The notes: generated from the sequence alone by a model not told the origin. Numbered from the stretch's first letter, positions 34,831 through 43,701 are shown. The stretch: 64,000 nucleotides of DNA from an uncultured Clostridia bacterium (GCA_934500705.1 CAKSTI010000005.1:93856-157855); one strand, 5' to 3'. Numbers and translations are program-made.

Positions 34831-35411
34831 CTTACATCACCCAAATTCAAAATTGTGCTGTATATCTCGTTTGAAAACTGCGAGAGTTCCTCCTGCGTGG
34901 GACGTGTGCTCTCACATCTGCCGGCAAAGCTCACAGGCTCACCCACAATTATCTTTACCGGTTTAAACAGCTTGTATTCCGTCTTAATACAGACGGGAAC
35001 AACCGGAGCGCCGGATTTGACGGCAATTAATGCCGCACCGGACTTTACCGGGGCATTTTTGTGCTTTCTCTCACGTGTTCCGGTGGGAAAGATACCGAGC
35101 GCCTCGCCGTCTTTGAGCGTTCTGAGTGACGCCTTAATCGCTCCCACGTCGCTTGCGCCACGCTTTATCGGTATTGTGCCGATTGACTTTAAAAACCAGC
35201 CGACGAGCGGTATCTTCATAAGCTCGCTTTTGGCAAGAAACCGCACTTTGCGCTTTAACGTCATTCCCACAACGAGCGGGTCCCAGGCGCTTATGTGATT
35301 AAGGCACACAAGGCAAGCCCCGTCTTTGGGCAGGTTTTCCGGATTTATTACTTCGATGCGGAAAATCGCATTTACAAACCAGTTTAAAAGTACTGCCACC
35401 GATTTACTCAT
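34827..35411 (-). CDS. plsC: 1-acyl-sn-glycerol-3-phosphate acyltransferase
   Basis: 194 residues. The HX4D motif is seen in LNHISAWDPLV near residue 35, and the second block as GIFPTGTRERKHKN near 100; both define the PlsC family that makes phosphatidic acid at the membrane. A hydrophobic N-terminus (SVAVLLNWFVNAIF) fits membrane association. ATG 35411 follows GGGAGC and overlaps the end of cmk by 8 bases. Member of the common clostridial cluster cmk-plsC-ispH/S1. Confidence 0.95.
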   Translation of the reverse strand: MSKSVAVLLNWFVNAIFRIEVINPENLPKDGACLVCLNHISAWDPLVVGMTLKRKVRFLAKSELMKIPLVGWFLKSIGTIPIKRGASDVGAIKASLRTLKDGEALGIFPTGTRERKHKNAPVKSGAALIAVKSGAPVVPVCIKTEYKLFKPVKIIVGEPVSFAGRCESTRPTQEELSQFSNEIYSTILNLGDVR

Positions 35412-36081
35412 CTTTGCTCCCGACCCTTTCTGCAATATTTTTAATTGCCGAAACTACCTCGTCAAAGCTCATATCGCTTGTGTCAACGAGAATTGCGCCG
35501 TCCGCCTTTTTAAGCGGTGAGCATTTGCGGTTAGAGTCGTTTTCGTCACGCTTTACAATGTCTTTTAAAACATCGTCATAGGAAACGTCCTCGCCTTTGG
35601 CAACAAGTTCGTCACAGCGGCGCTTTGCCCTTGCCTCTGCCGATGCGGTGAGAAAAATCTTAACCTCGGCGTTCGGGAGAACCGATGTGCCGATGTCCCT
35701 GCCGTCCATAATGCAGTTATTCTCCCTCGCCATACTGCGTTGGAGTTCCAAGAGCCACGAGCGCACCTCAGGTATTGCCGCAACGGCAGATGAGGCAAGC
35801 GATATTTGCGGAGTGCGTATGCGCTCCGAGATGTCCTCGCCGTCTACGAGCATATGCTGAACGCCGTCCTCATAGACAATCCTGAGCTCTGTCGTGCCGA
35901 GCATATTAACCACTGCATCCGTGTCCGAGGATATATCAATTCCCAAGGACACCGCTTTGTAGGCAAGCGAACGGTACATTGCGCCGGTGTCTATGTAAAT
36001 ATAACCGAGCGAAGCGGAAACCGCTCTCGCCACAGTGCTTTTGCCTGCGCCGGAGGGACCGTCTATTGCAATGTTTATCAT
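35404..36081 (-). CDS. cmk: Cytidylate kinase
   Basis: 225 residues. The P-loop is IAIDGPSGAGKSTVARAVS at the N-terminus; IDTGAMYRSLAYKAV and MDGRDIGTSVLPNAEVKIFL are further family signatures. It phosphorylates CMP and dCMP to the diphosphates. ATG 36081 is preferred to GTG 36090, because AGGTG then lies 6 bases upstream and the GTG is part of that site. First gene of the cmk-plsC-ispH run. Confidence 0.97.
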   Translation of the reverse strand: MINIAIDGPSGAGKSTVARAVSASLGYIYIDTGAMYRSLAYKAVSLGIDISSDTDAVVNMLGTTELRIVYEDGVQHMLVDGEDISERIRTPQISLASSAVAAIPEVRSWLLELQRSMARENNCIMDGRDIGTSVLPNAEVKIFLTASAEARAKRRCDELVAKGEDVSYDDVLKDIVKRDENDSNRKCSPLKKADGAILVDTSDMSFDEVVSAIKNIAERVGSKDE

Positions 36082-36194
36082 ACCGAACACCTCTCAAAAT
36101 CCGCCATAAAAAACGGTGAAAACAAAAATACCTTTATATTATACAACAAAAATCCGATTAACACAATATCTTTTTTCATTTTTAAGAAAATTTT

Positions 36195-36353
36195 TTAAAT
36201 TATTGCCGAAATAATCACTGCGGCGCACAGCAAAAGGGCGCAGGTGCCTGCCGCAGAGAGGTAATTTTTTGCTTTCATCTCATACCTTACATAGCTTGCG
36301 CAGTAAATGAATGTGCAGAGGACATAGGCAAAAACCAAAATTCCCGATAACAT
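36195..36353 (-). CDS. 52-residue two-helix membrane protein, possible germinant receptor D subunit
   Basis: A short ORF with GGAGG 7 bases before the ATG at 36353, starting 19 bases after the gerC-like stop on the same strand. The product begins MLSGILVFAYVLCTFIYCAS, has a short polar loop (YVRYEMKAKN), and ends with a second hydrophobic helix (CALLLCAAVIISAII). Small two-helix proteins encoded at the end of gerA-type operons in Bacillus are known as D proteins that change receptor activity; position, size and topology fit, but no sequence comparison was possible. Confidence 0.7.
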   Translation of the reverse strand: MLSGILVFAYVLCTFIYCASYVRYEMKAKNYLSAAGTCALLLCAAVIISAII

Positions 36354-36372
36354 CTTACAGCCTCCTTAGCGG

Positions 36373-37383
36373 TTACAGATTGACTTTTACACGGCAGTTT
36401 TTAATTTTTTCGCCGACGGAGTAATTTTCAAAACTCTTTGCCGTCAAAAAGTTTTTCGATGCAAGGTCGGAAAAGCCGAAAACATCGTACCCGCCTGCAA
36501 GCAGAGTGCTGACCGATTTTTTTACTTGGTCCGATATAAAGGCATTATCGTCAAAGCCGTTTCCTATAAATTCTATTTGCAAATCTATTGTGAGCGACGG
36601 AGTCGGAGTACTTGTATCTATGCGTATTTTCGGCTTTTTTACGCTCTTTAACAAATAATCTTTTCCGCCGTAGGTCATTTTAACGTTTTTGGTGCTCAGT
36701 GCAAGACCGAGGGGGGCGGTGTTTTCTATAAATCCCACAGCTTTGCCGTTTGCAACGGGCGCCGCACCGATGACGCTGACGTCCTCCTCGCTGATGCTCT
36801 CGCCGTCTGCCGAGCCGGAGATTACAGGGGCAAGGACTGTCTTTTTGCAGTAAAGGGCGTCGGTAAATTCGCCGACGTTGAGGACGGGGATATAGCTTTC
36901 GTTACGGCAGAAAATGCTCATAAAGTATTTTTCCATATTCACTTCAAGCTGTGGGGACACCTTTTTGAGGTACTCCGACGGCGGTATCTGCGACACGGAA
37001 ATGAGCGTCTGCGGTCTGACGTCGGGCATAGAGTCAAGGTATTTGACGGCTTCCGACGCATCGGCGGTTTTGTCGGAGATAAATATTATTGACATATGCG
37101 AAAAGGAGAGCAGTTTGCTTGTGGTTTTGTTGATCTCGTTTATGGCGTTTTCTATATTGTCCGCCTCGGCACTGCAACACATAATTCCGCTTTGCGAGCC
37201 GTTGTCGCCCTCGGAGTCAAACGAGCCGGCATCGGATATGGCAAATGTGAACAGAGTTTTTCCCTCTCCCGGTTCAATGCCCACGGCGGTGACGTTTGCA
37301 AAGGTGTCTATCTCACGGCTGTCGTAACAGCCGGTCAAAAGCGCTGCAAGGAGTGCGGCGGCAAGGATTGATTTAATTTTCAT
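36373..37383 (-). CDS. Spore germination receptor lipoprotein subunit C
   Basis: 336 residues. A lipoprotein signal (ILAAALLAALLTGCYDSREID) with the cysteine near residue 19 followed by the family start REIDTFANVTAVGIEPG. Later landmarks are SFSHMSIIFISDKTA near 105 and the C-terminal domain near 225-336 with ending KNCRVKVNL, as in GerAC-type proteins. ATG 37383 follows GAGGTGG; the GTG at 37392 is within that site. It overlaps the B-subunit gene by 11 bases. It acts at the outer face of the inner spore membrane with the A and B subunits. Confidence 0.93.
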   Translation of the reverse strand: MKIKSILAAALLAALLTGCYDSREIDTFANVTAVGIEPGEGKTLFTFAISDAGSFDSEGDNGSQSGIMCCSAEADNIENAINEINKTTSKLLSFSHMSIIFISDKTADASEAVKYLDSMPDVRPQTLISVSQIPPSEYLKKVSPQLEVNMEKYFMSIFCRNESYIPVLNVGEFTDALYCKKTVLAPVISGSADGESISEEDVSVIGAAPVANGKAVGFIENTAPLGLALSTKNVKMTYGGKDYLLKSVKKPKIRIDTSTPTPSLTIDLQIEFIGNGFDDNAFISDQVKKSVSTLLAGGYDVFGFSDLASKNFLTAKSFENYSVGEKIKNCRVKVNL

Positions 37384-38425
37384 TTTTTCCACCTCTCGTT
37401 CTGTATATGAGCGCCGTAATTAAAATGACGGCAAGCACCGACGGGGCAAACGCCGTGTTTAAGATTTTTACGGCTTTAAGCGAGCTTAGCGACAGGGCGG
37501 ATATTATAAGCACGACAAGCGGAGCGCTGCCCTTGTAATCACTGCACTTAAAGCCGTCTGCAAATATCATTGAGCAAAACAGGGCGAGGGCACCCGTGCA
37601 TATAAAGCCTGCAAATATCCACGTTATATAAACCGCCCCGTCGAGCCTTTGAAAGAGCACGGAGGCATTTGCAAGAGTTGCGAGCCTGAAAAACGGGTAT
37701 TCGTAAACCGATGATGCAGGGTAGGGCACGCACAGCGCATATGCCAGGGTGACAATGACAATTATCACGGCGGAGATGACGGCGGCTTTTATGCCGACTC
37801 TGAGCGGTGCGCCGTCATTCCTTAAAAGTCTGCCGATAAAGTAAAGATATATTACGTCCGCAAATGATTGCGCCGCAAACGTTCCCCTCAATATTCCCGC
37901 CGCACCGCTGCCGAAAACGGGGCAGATGTTTGACTCCTCAAAATGCGGTACCGCCATAGCGAGCACAAGAACCAATACGAGCGACAGCCCAATACCGGCA
38001 AGGCGTGCGTACCTCGTTATGTTCTCCGCTCCGAGAAAGCACACGCACAGCATAACAAAGGTAAAAAACGCCGTAAGGCAGAGGTTTGGCGTGCCCGGGT
38101 ACACCGTGCGTGAAAGAGCGGTTACAAACGCTTTGAGCCTGAGCGATGCGTTAGACACCGCAAGGGCAAATATTATCAGTTCAACTACTGCGGCGGCGCA
38201 TTTGCCGTAGCATCTTTGCAGAATTTGAGTAAAATCTCCGCCAAGTCCGCCCGACAGCTTTTCTGCGGCGCAGAGCAGAACAATCGGCACTATACAGCAC
38301 AGGAGAGCCGATAATGCCGCCGCACTTGTACCGCAGATTGCAAAGGTGCGGACTGCGCCGAGCAAAAACTGCGATGTAAAAAGAATTACAAACAGCCACT
38401 TGGTTTCCCTTTCGCCAACGTACAT
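37373..38425 (-). CDS. Spore germination receptor permease-like subunit B
   Basis: 350 residues with about ten membrane helices and an APC-superfamily look. Family patterns are FVILFTSQFLLGAVRT near the start and the terminal ALIYRTRGGKN. In the GerA class this subunit binds the germinant amino acid or sugar. Start ATG 38425 overlaps the gerA-like stop as TGATG, with AGGAAGGA upstream; an in-frame ATG at 38449 lies inside the preceding gene and is not used. Confidence 0.93.
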   Translation of the reverse strand: MYVGERETKWLFVILFTSQFLLGAVRTFAICGTSAAALSALLCCIVPIVLLCAAEKLSGGLGGDFTQILQRCYGKCAAAVVELIIFALAVSNASLRLKAFVTALSRTVYPGTPNLCLTAFFTFVMLCVCFLGAENITRYARLAGIGLSLVLVLVLAMAVPHFEESNICPVFGSGAAGILRGTFAAQSFADVIYLYFIGRLLRNDGAPLRVGIKAAVISAVIIVIVTLAYALCVPYPASSVYEYPFFRLATLANASVLFQRLDGAVYITWIFAGFICTGALALFCSMIFADGFKCSDYKGSAPLVVLIISALSLSSLKAVKILNTAFAPSVLAVILITALIYRTRGGKNEN

Positions 38426-40029
38426 CAATCCTTCCTCCCAAAGAGCCATTTGCGGCTGATTTTTTCTTTTTTATACTTGTCCTTAGGTTTAAGGTATTCC
38501 TCACGCTTTGCGCCCCTTTTCCATATGGGTGCGCCGAAAATCAGCGAGGTGCACCTGTCGGAATAAGACGGCGTGAGCGGTGAGAGAAACGGCACGCCGA
38601 ACGACTTTGTTCCCACGGCGGCAAGCGTGATTGTAAAGAACACCGCCGCAACTCCGAGAAATCCTGCAACCGCCGCACCGAATATATACAAAAACCGTGA
38701 AAACCTGAACGCAAAAGAGAGTGAATACGACGGTATGGTAAACGCCGCAATTCCCGTGACCGCCACAATTATAATCATAATCGGGCTTACGATGTTTGCG
38801 TCCACCGCCGCCTGACCCACAATCAGTCCGCCCACGATGCCGAGGGTTGAGCCGATGGGTCCGGGCACACGTATTCCGGCTTCTTTTATAAGCTCAAATG
38901 CAAGCTCCATTATGAGCAGTTCCACAACCGAGCCGAACGGTACGAGTGCACGTGACGAGGATATGGCGAGCATAAGATTTGTGGGAAGGAGCGACGGGTG
39001 AAAATTGAGCACGGAGAGAAACAGCGCCGGAAACAGCAGGGCGACAAATACGGCGATGTACCTTAAAATCCTTATGAGCAAAGAATACGGATAGCGCAGA
39101 TATTCGTCCTCTGCGGAGGTTATGAGGTCAAAAAACGTCGCCGGCATAACGAGAACGTGCGAACTGCCGTTCATAACAACCGCCACTCTGCCCTCGGTGA
39201 GCGCACGGCACACACGGTCGGGTCTTTCGGTAGTTATCATCTGAGGAATCGGCATAAAGGTAGCCTCCTCGATGTACTGCTCCACGTCGAGGGTGGAGAG
39301 AATGTATTCTGCACCGATGTTTTCTATGCGCTTTTTAACCTCGGCAACAAGGCTCTCGTTTGCGACGTTGCGCACATAGGCAAGTGCGCCGGGGGTTTTG
39401 CTGGTACTGCCGAGGAACACGTTTTCCATAACAAGGTTAGGGGTGTTGAGCGTTTTGCGTATGAGGGCGGTGTTACTGCGCAGTACCTCGTTAAATCCCT
39501 CGTGAGGGCCCTGGATTACAGCCTCGTTCTCCGGGTTGTCAACACTGCGGTGTTCCCACGATTTTACGTCCACGATAAAGCCTTTTTCCAATCCGTCAAT
39601 CACAAGTGCGGCGTTGCCGATATTGACTTTGAGCACCATGTCTTTGAGGTTGTCGGTAACGGTTATCTGTCCCTGAGGGAGCAGGGTGTGCTCCAAGGTA
39701 TTAAGAAGGTCGGAGCTGTCGGCGTTTCTCATTTTAAGGTTCATCAGCGGTTCGAGTATAAACTGATTTATCGAGTCGCCGTCGGAAAGACCGTCAACCG
39801 AGAGCAAAAACGCCCGTACCTTCTTTTCGCCCAGGTCAACGGCAAACTTACGCAGAACGATGTCGCCGTTGTCGGGCAGATAAAAAACGCCGGAAACATA
39901 GTCTATGTTCTCGTCAATTAACCGGCTTATCTTTTTTTCGGGCGGAACACCCGAAATACTGTTTTTGTCGGCGGATATTTCAAAATTATATCCGTCTTTT
40001 TTGCCGTTGTATACCAAAAAGTTTTTCAT
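38425..40029 (-). CDS. Spore germination receptor subunit A
   Basis: 534 residues. The N-terminal cytoplasmic domain contains VSGVFYLPDNGDIVLRKF, DNLKDMVLKV and IQGPHEGFNEVLRSNTALIR, the last being a strong GerA/KA signature. The C-terminal half has five or six membrane helices (about 295-460) with RYPYSLLIRILRYIAVFVALL and a basic tail. AAAGGA precedes ATG 40029. First gene of an operon gerA-gerB-gerC plus the 52-residue protein; expected to be expressed in the forespore, though I could not identify a convincing sigma-G promoter. Confidence 0.96.
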   Translation of the reverse strand: MKNFLVYNGKKDGYNFEISADKNSISGVPPEKKISRLIDENIDYVSGVFYLPDNGDIVLRKFAVDLGEKKVRAFLLSVDGLSDGDSINQFILEPLMNLKMRNADSSDLLNTLEHTLLPQGQITVTDNLKDMVLKVNIGNAALVIDGLEKGFIVDVKSWEHRSVDNPENEAVIQGPHEGFNEVLRSNTALIRKTLNTPNLVMENVFLGSTSKTPGALAYVRNVANESLVAEVKKRIENIGAEYILSTLDVEQYIEEATFMPIPQMITTERPDRVCRALTEGRVAVVMNGSSHVLVMPATFFDLITSAEDEYLRYPYSLLIRILRYIAVFVALLFPALFLSVLNFHPSLLPTNLMLAISSSRALVPFGSVVELLIMELAFELIKEAGIRVPGPIGSTLGIVGGLIVGQAAVDANIVSPIMIIIVAVTGIAAFTIPSYSLSFAFRFSRFLYIFGAAVAGFLGVAAVFFTITLAAVGTKSFGVPFLSPLTPSYSDRCTSLIFGAPIWKRGAKREEYLKPKDKYKKEKISRKWLFGRKD

Positions 40030-40129
40030 TCAATCAGTCCTTTGCGCAGACTATGATTTCCCAAATGCACAAAAATATTCCCCGTATAACTTTCCTAAAA
40101 GTGGGAGATAATGTGTCTGAGGTGATTTT

Positions 40130-40393
40130 ATGGCAAATGCAATGGAAAAAATAAAGAGAGAAATTGCAGGCAGTGTAGGCAAAAATTACGACATAGTGGC
40201 AAAGCGTGGCAGAAAAAAGGTGGTTTTGGAAAACTGCACGTTAGACTCGGCATATCCGAGCATTTTTGTGGTAAAGCACATCGACAAACGCACAAAAGGC
40301 GTTTGCAACACGTCCTTTTCCTATACTGACGTGCTTACCAAAAACGTGCGTTTTTACCCTGCGTTCAGTATTAAAAATGAGCTTGGAGCATAG
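40130..40393 (+). CDS. veg: Veg family protein
   Basis: 87 residues matching the Veg family (DUF1021): KIKREIAGSVGKNYDIVAKR, the basic GRKKVVLENCTL, then YPSIFVVKHID and FSYTDVLTKNVRFYP. In Bacillus subtilis Veg is a small abundant protein that stimulates biofilm genes. GAGGTGA is 5 bases before the ATG. Divergent from the gerA-like operon; its promoter must lie in the 100-base gap but I did not find a clear one. Confidence 0.92.
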   Translation: MANAMEKIKREIAGSVGKNYDIVAKRGRKKVVLENCTLDSAYPSIFVVKHIDKRTKGVCNTSFSYTDVLTKNVRFYPAFSIKNELGA

Positions 40394-40452
40394 CAGTATA
40401 CACAAGCGGGAGCAACTTTTTTGAAAAAATTGCACAAAATTTAATTATCATC

Positions 40453-40481
40453 TTGAACAATGTTAAATAGTATTATATAAT
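40453..40481 (+). promoter_or_regulatory. Sigma-A promoter of the small P-loop gene
   Basis: TTGAAC (40453-40458), 17 bases, TATAAT (40476-40481), 38 bases ahead of the start codon at 40519. Confidence 0.75.
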
Positions 40482-40518
40482 AAGAATACAGTATTTACAT
40501 TGAAAGGGAGGATATGCA

Positions 40519-40926
40519 ATGATAAAATTAGTTGTTGGCAAGAAAGGCTCCGGTAAAACCAAAGCAATGCTCGGTATGATAGCCGATGCTGTCGGCACCG
40601 AGAACGGAACGGTCGTTTTTATCTGTAATAACGACAGACATATGCTGGAAGTAAACTATGAGGTAAGGCTCGTCAATGTGTCGGACGCAGACACGGAAAC
40701 ATTCAGGCTCTTTAAGAGTTTCATAGACGGCATACTTTCGCAGAACTATGATATAAGCCATATTTTCATAGACAGTCTGTTTAAAGTCGTTCCAAATGAC
40801 AGGGACGGTCTGGAAGATTTTATCAGCGGTCTTGAAAAGCTGAGCGAGGATTTAAAAATTAACTTTACCATTTGCATAAGCGCCGACAAGGCAGAGCTCC
40901 CAAGTTCGATATATAAGTACATTTAA
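40519..40926 (+). CDS. Small P-loop NTPase-like protein
   Basis: 135 residues. Walker A is VGKKGSGKTKAML at residues 5-17 and a possible Walker B is HIFIDSLFK near 90. The remainder is a compact alpha/beta fold; no helicase, kinase or transporter motif follows. AAAGGGAGG lies 6 bases before the ATG. It has its own sigma-A promoter and a hairpin after its stop, so it is a separate transcription unit. Function not recognised. Confidence 0.8.
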   Translation: MIKLVVGKKGSGKTKAMLGMIADAVGTENGTVVFICNNDRHMLEVNYEVRLVNVSDADTETFRLFKSFIDGILSQNYDISHIFIDSLFKVVPNDRDGLEDFISGLEKLSEDLKINFTICISADKAELPSSIYKYI

Positions 40927-40937
40927 GGTAAAGATAA

Positions 40938-40968
40938 CGGGTGTCACCGAGGTGGCACCCGGTTTTAG
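40938..40968 (+). terminator. Hairpin after the small P-loop gene
   Basis: ACGGGTGTCACC and GGTGGCACCCGG pair around a GAG loop with one mismatch or wobble, followed by TTTT. It works as a moderate terminator. Confidence 0.7.
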
Positions 40969-40982
40969 GTGGAAGGCATCTT

Positions 40983-41606
40983 ATGAGTAACACAATCTAT
41001 GTATCCGTGGCAGTTGCGGCAACAACGGAGATAACCGTAAAAAAGTCACGATTTATCTGCAACATCTGCCACGCAGAGAGCGAAGCTGCGGCGGCGGAGT
41101 TTATAGAAAAAATCAAAAAACAGCACTACAACGCAAAGCACAACGTTTTTGCCTACATTTTAAACAACGGCGCAAAAAAGTATACCGACGACGGCGAGCC
41201 GTCCAAAACGGCAGGTCTGCCGATACTCGAAATGCTGGAAAAGAGCGGAGTAACGGACGTGGTGTGCGTTGTTACAAGGTACTTCGGCGGAATACTTTTG
41301 GGCACCGGCGGTCTTGTGCGTGCGTACACCGACGCCGCAAAGGAGGGACTCAAATCCGCCGGCACGGTGACTATGAATTTGTGCGACATTATGGAGTTTT
41401 CCGTGCCGTATTCACTGCTCGGCAGTTTTGAGCATCTCGCAGGGAAGTTCGGCGTAATTTTTGAGGACAAGGTGTACCTTGAAGACATAAGCATAACTTT
41501 GGCGGTAAAGACCGAGAATTCGGGCGCACTTGCCGCCTCGGTGAGCGACGCCTTCGGCACGGCGGTTGCATTCAATACGAAAGGACAGGCGTACAGAGAG
41601 ATATGA
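40983..41606 (+). CDS. YigZ/IMPACT family protein (UPF0029)
   Basis: 207 residues. The N-terminal UPF0029 domain shows KKSRFICNICHAESE, YNAKHNVFAYIL, DDGEPSKTAGLPIL and RYFGGILLGTGGLVRAY, the last being the family hallmark. A C-terminal DUF1949-like ferredoxin fold follows. ATG 40983 comes after GGAAGG. The family is linked to translation regulation or RNA binding, but its molecular role is not established. The stop overlaps the start of the penicillin-binding protein gene (ATGA). Confidence 0.92.
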   Translation: MSNTIYVSVAVAATTEITVKKSRFICNICHAESEAAAAEFIEKIKKQHYNAKHNVFAYILNNGAKKYTDDGEPSKTAGLPILEMLEKSGVTDVVCVVTRYFGGILLGTGGLVRAYTDAAKEGLKSAGTVTMNLCDIMEFSVPYSLLGSFEHLAGKFGVIFEDKVYLEDISITLAVKTENSGALAASVSDAFGTAVAFNTKGQAYREI

Positions 41607-43015
41607 ACAACAAAAAAATCACACATATGCTCGTGCTTTTCAGCACACTTTTTATGGCGCTTATAGTCTACCTCACCGTGACGGATTTGTATTACCGTGA
41701 CGAGTACACGTCCAGCAGTTTAAACAGCCGTAACGCCGCAAGAGAAACCAACATCACCCGTGGCACAATCTATGACCGCAGCGGAACCGTGCTTGCCGAA
41801 ACAAAGGACGGCACGGCAAAGAGGGTGTACCCGTATTCAAACCTGTATTCGCACGTAATCGGCTATTCGTCGTCCACATACGGCAAGAGCCTGATTGAGT
41901 CGGTGTATAACAACGAGCTTTTGGGAAACAACGGAATACTGAGCGTTTCCAATCTCAAAAAGAAGCTGCGCGGCGAAAAAATGCACGGCGCAGACCTCAC
42001 TCTCACCCTTGACCACGAACTGCAAAAAAGGGCAAACGAGCTTATGAAAAGCTACACCGGCGCGGCGGTTGCTATGAACCCCCAAACGGGGGAAATCCTC
42101 GCAATGGTCAGCAAACCCGACTTTGACCCCGACGAGGACGCCCTCAGCAAAAACTGGAACAGCTTATCAAACAGCGAAAGCTCGCCGTTCCTCACGAGAG
42201 CCACAATGGGTCTTTATCCGCCCGGCTCTACATTCAAACTCGTAACCACAGCCGCAATGCTCGAAAACGGATTTGAAAATTCAACCGTTGAGGACAGCAA
42301 CGGGTACGTTAAAATAGGCAGCGAAAAAATATCCAACGCAGGCGGAGAGAGAAACGGGCACACCGACCTTCACCTCGGCTTTATAAAGTCGAGCAACGTT
42401 TTCTTTGCCGATACCGCAACCAAAATGTCGGACGATATGCTCCTTGCCGCCGCCGAGGACTTTATGTTCAACAAAAAAACGGGAGTCAAATTTCCCCATA
42501 ACCGCAGCCGCTTTACAACCTCGTCAATGAGCGAGGGCGAGCGTGCCATAACCGCAATAGGCCAGGGCAAGACGCTTGCAACACCGCTCCACCTTGCAAT
42601 GATTGCCTCGGCAATATCAAATGACGGCAAGATGATGCGCCCGTATATTGTTTCCAAGGTGTCGTCGTCCGGTTACGGCATTGTAAATACCAAACCGTAT
42701 ATGCTCAAAAAATGCCTTGAAAGCACCGACGCTCTTACCATAAAAGACCTGATGCGTGACGCCGTTAAAAGCGGTACGGGGCGTTCGGCACAAATTTACG
42801 GTATGGAAGTCTGCGGAAAAACGGGCACGGCGGAAAACGAAAAAACCGACGAGGACTCAACCAAGACGCACGCCGTATTTGTGGGGTTTGCACCATATGA
42901 CAATCCGCAGATAGCGGTGAGCGTGGTTCTGGAATACGCAGGCTCGTCGGGCGGAACGATAGCGGCGCCCATTGCAAGAGAGATTATGAAAAAATATTTT
43001 GAAATTCAAAAATGA
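41603..43015 (+). CDS. Class B penicillin-binding protein (transpeptidase)
   Basis: 470 residues with one N-terminal membrane helix (MLVLFSTLFMALIVYLTV). RGTIYDRSGTVLAET marks the PBP dimerisation region. The transpeptidase domain has all three motifs: PPGSTFKL (catalytic serine near 212), SSN near 263 and CGKTGTAEN near 402. At 470 residues it is shorter than FtsI or MrdA and resembles PbpA-type proteins. It cross-links peptidoglycan outside the membrane. Start overlaps the upstream stop, indicating translational coupling with the YigZ-type gene. Confidence 0.92.
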   Translation: MNNKKITHMLVLFSTLFMALIVYLTVTDLYYRDEYTSSSLNSRNAARETNITRGTIYDRSGTVLAETKDGTAKRVYPYSNLYSHVIGYSSSTYGKSLIESVYNNELLGNNGILSVSNLKKKLRGEKMHGADLTLTLDHELQKRANELMKSYTGAAVAMNPQTGEILAMVSKPDFDPDEDALSKNWNSLSNSESSPFLTRATMGLYPPGSTFKLVTTAAMLENGFENSTVEDSNGYVKIGSEKISNAGGERNGHTDLHLGFIKSSNVFFADTATKMSDDMLLAAAEDFMFNKKTGVKFPHNRSRFTTSSMSEGERAITAIGQGKTLATPLHLAMIASAISNDGKMMRPYIVSKVSSSGYGIVNTKPYMLKKCLESTDALTIKDLMRDAVKSGTGRSAQIYGMEVCGKTGTAENEKTDEDSTKTHAVFVGFAPYDNPQIAVSVVLEYAGSSGGTIAAPIAREIMKKYFEIQK

Positions 43016-43025
43016 TAATAAATTG

Positions 43026-43058
43026 CCTCCCTTTATGAAATATTAAATCTAAGGGAGG
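43026..43058 (+). promoter_or_regulatory. Hairpin sequestering the rubrerythrin ribosome-binding site
   Basis: CCTCCCTT at 43026-43033 is the exact complement of AAGGGAGG at 43051-43058, which is the Shine-Dalgarno sequence of the next gene. The following TGATTTTTTT makes it look like an intrinsic terminator too. It lies only 10 bases after the stop of the penicillin-binding protein gene. Confidence 0.7.
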
Positions 43059-43066
43059 TGATTTTT

Positions 43067-43693
43067 TTGAATTTGGAAACAAGCGAAACAAAGGTTAATC
43101 TTATGCGTTCCTTTGCCGGCGAGAGTATGGCGAGAAACCGTTACAATATGGCGGCAAGCAAGGCTCTCTCGGAGGGACACCACGTAATTGCGGCGCTGTT
43201 CGACTACACCGCAAAGCAGGAACAGGCTCACGCAAGCGTGTTCTACAAGTATCTTAAAGACCTTTCGGACACCAACTTTGACATAAGCGGCGCATACCCG
43301 GTAAACATCTATGAGAGCACGCAGAAGTATTTGGAGGCGGCGGTTAAAAACGAGTACGAGGAATACGACAGCATATACAAGTTTTTCGGCGAAACGGCAA
43401 AGAGCGAGGGGTTTAACGCCGTTGCAAACTCCTTTGAGCTGATTGCTAAAATCGAACGCACACATTCCGACCGCTTTAAAATGTTTTTAAACGCTCTTTC
43501 AAAGGGCGAGCTTTACAAGTCGCAGGGCGATGCCGTGTGGCTCTGCACCAACTGCGGCCACATTCACATCGGGCCGTCTGCGCCGACGGTGTGCCCCGTG
43601 TGTTCGCACCCGCAGGGGTACTTTTTAAACGAGGCGTTTTGCGGAGGCGGAGATTTTACCGGCAATGTAAAAATTCCGGTTCTAAGACAGTAA
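43067..43693 (+). CDS. Rubrerythrin
   Basis: 208 residues. The N-terminal four-helix diiron domain has FAGESMARNRY and AKQEQAHA, then ETAKSEGFNAVANSFELIAKIERTH (key residues E and the ExxH pair). A C-terminal rubredoxin-like domain has CTNCGHIHIG and CPVCSHPQGYF, giving the CxxC pair. Such proteins reduce hydrogen peroxide in anaerobes. TTG 43067 is chosen because the strong site GGGAGG is 8 bases upstream; the GTG at 43058 is part of that site. Confidence 0.95.
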   Translation: MNLETSETKVNLMRSFAGESMARNRYNMAASKALSEGHHVIAALFDYTAKQEQAHASVFYKYLKDLSDTNFDISGAYPVNIYESTQKYLEAAVKNEYEEYDSIYKFFGETAKSEGFNAVANSFELIAKIERTHSDRFKMFLNALSKGELYKSQGDAVWLCTNCGHIHIGPSAPTVCPVCSHPQGYFLNEAFCGGGDFTGNVKIPVLRQ

Positions 43694-43701
43694 GAAAGCG
43701 A

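Noticed and set aside
39157..39921. A 254-codon plus-strand frame opposite the germination receptor A gene
   Set aside because: The sense gene has clear GerA signatures; the antisense frame has a composition rich in His, Val and Phe typical of shadow frames.
40030..40129. A sigma-G promoter for the germination operon
   Set aside because: GTTATA and CATTTG elements are present but do not match consensus and spacing well enough to report.
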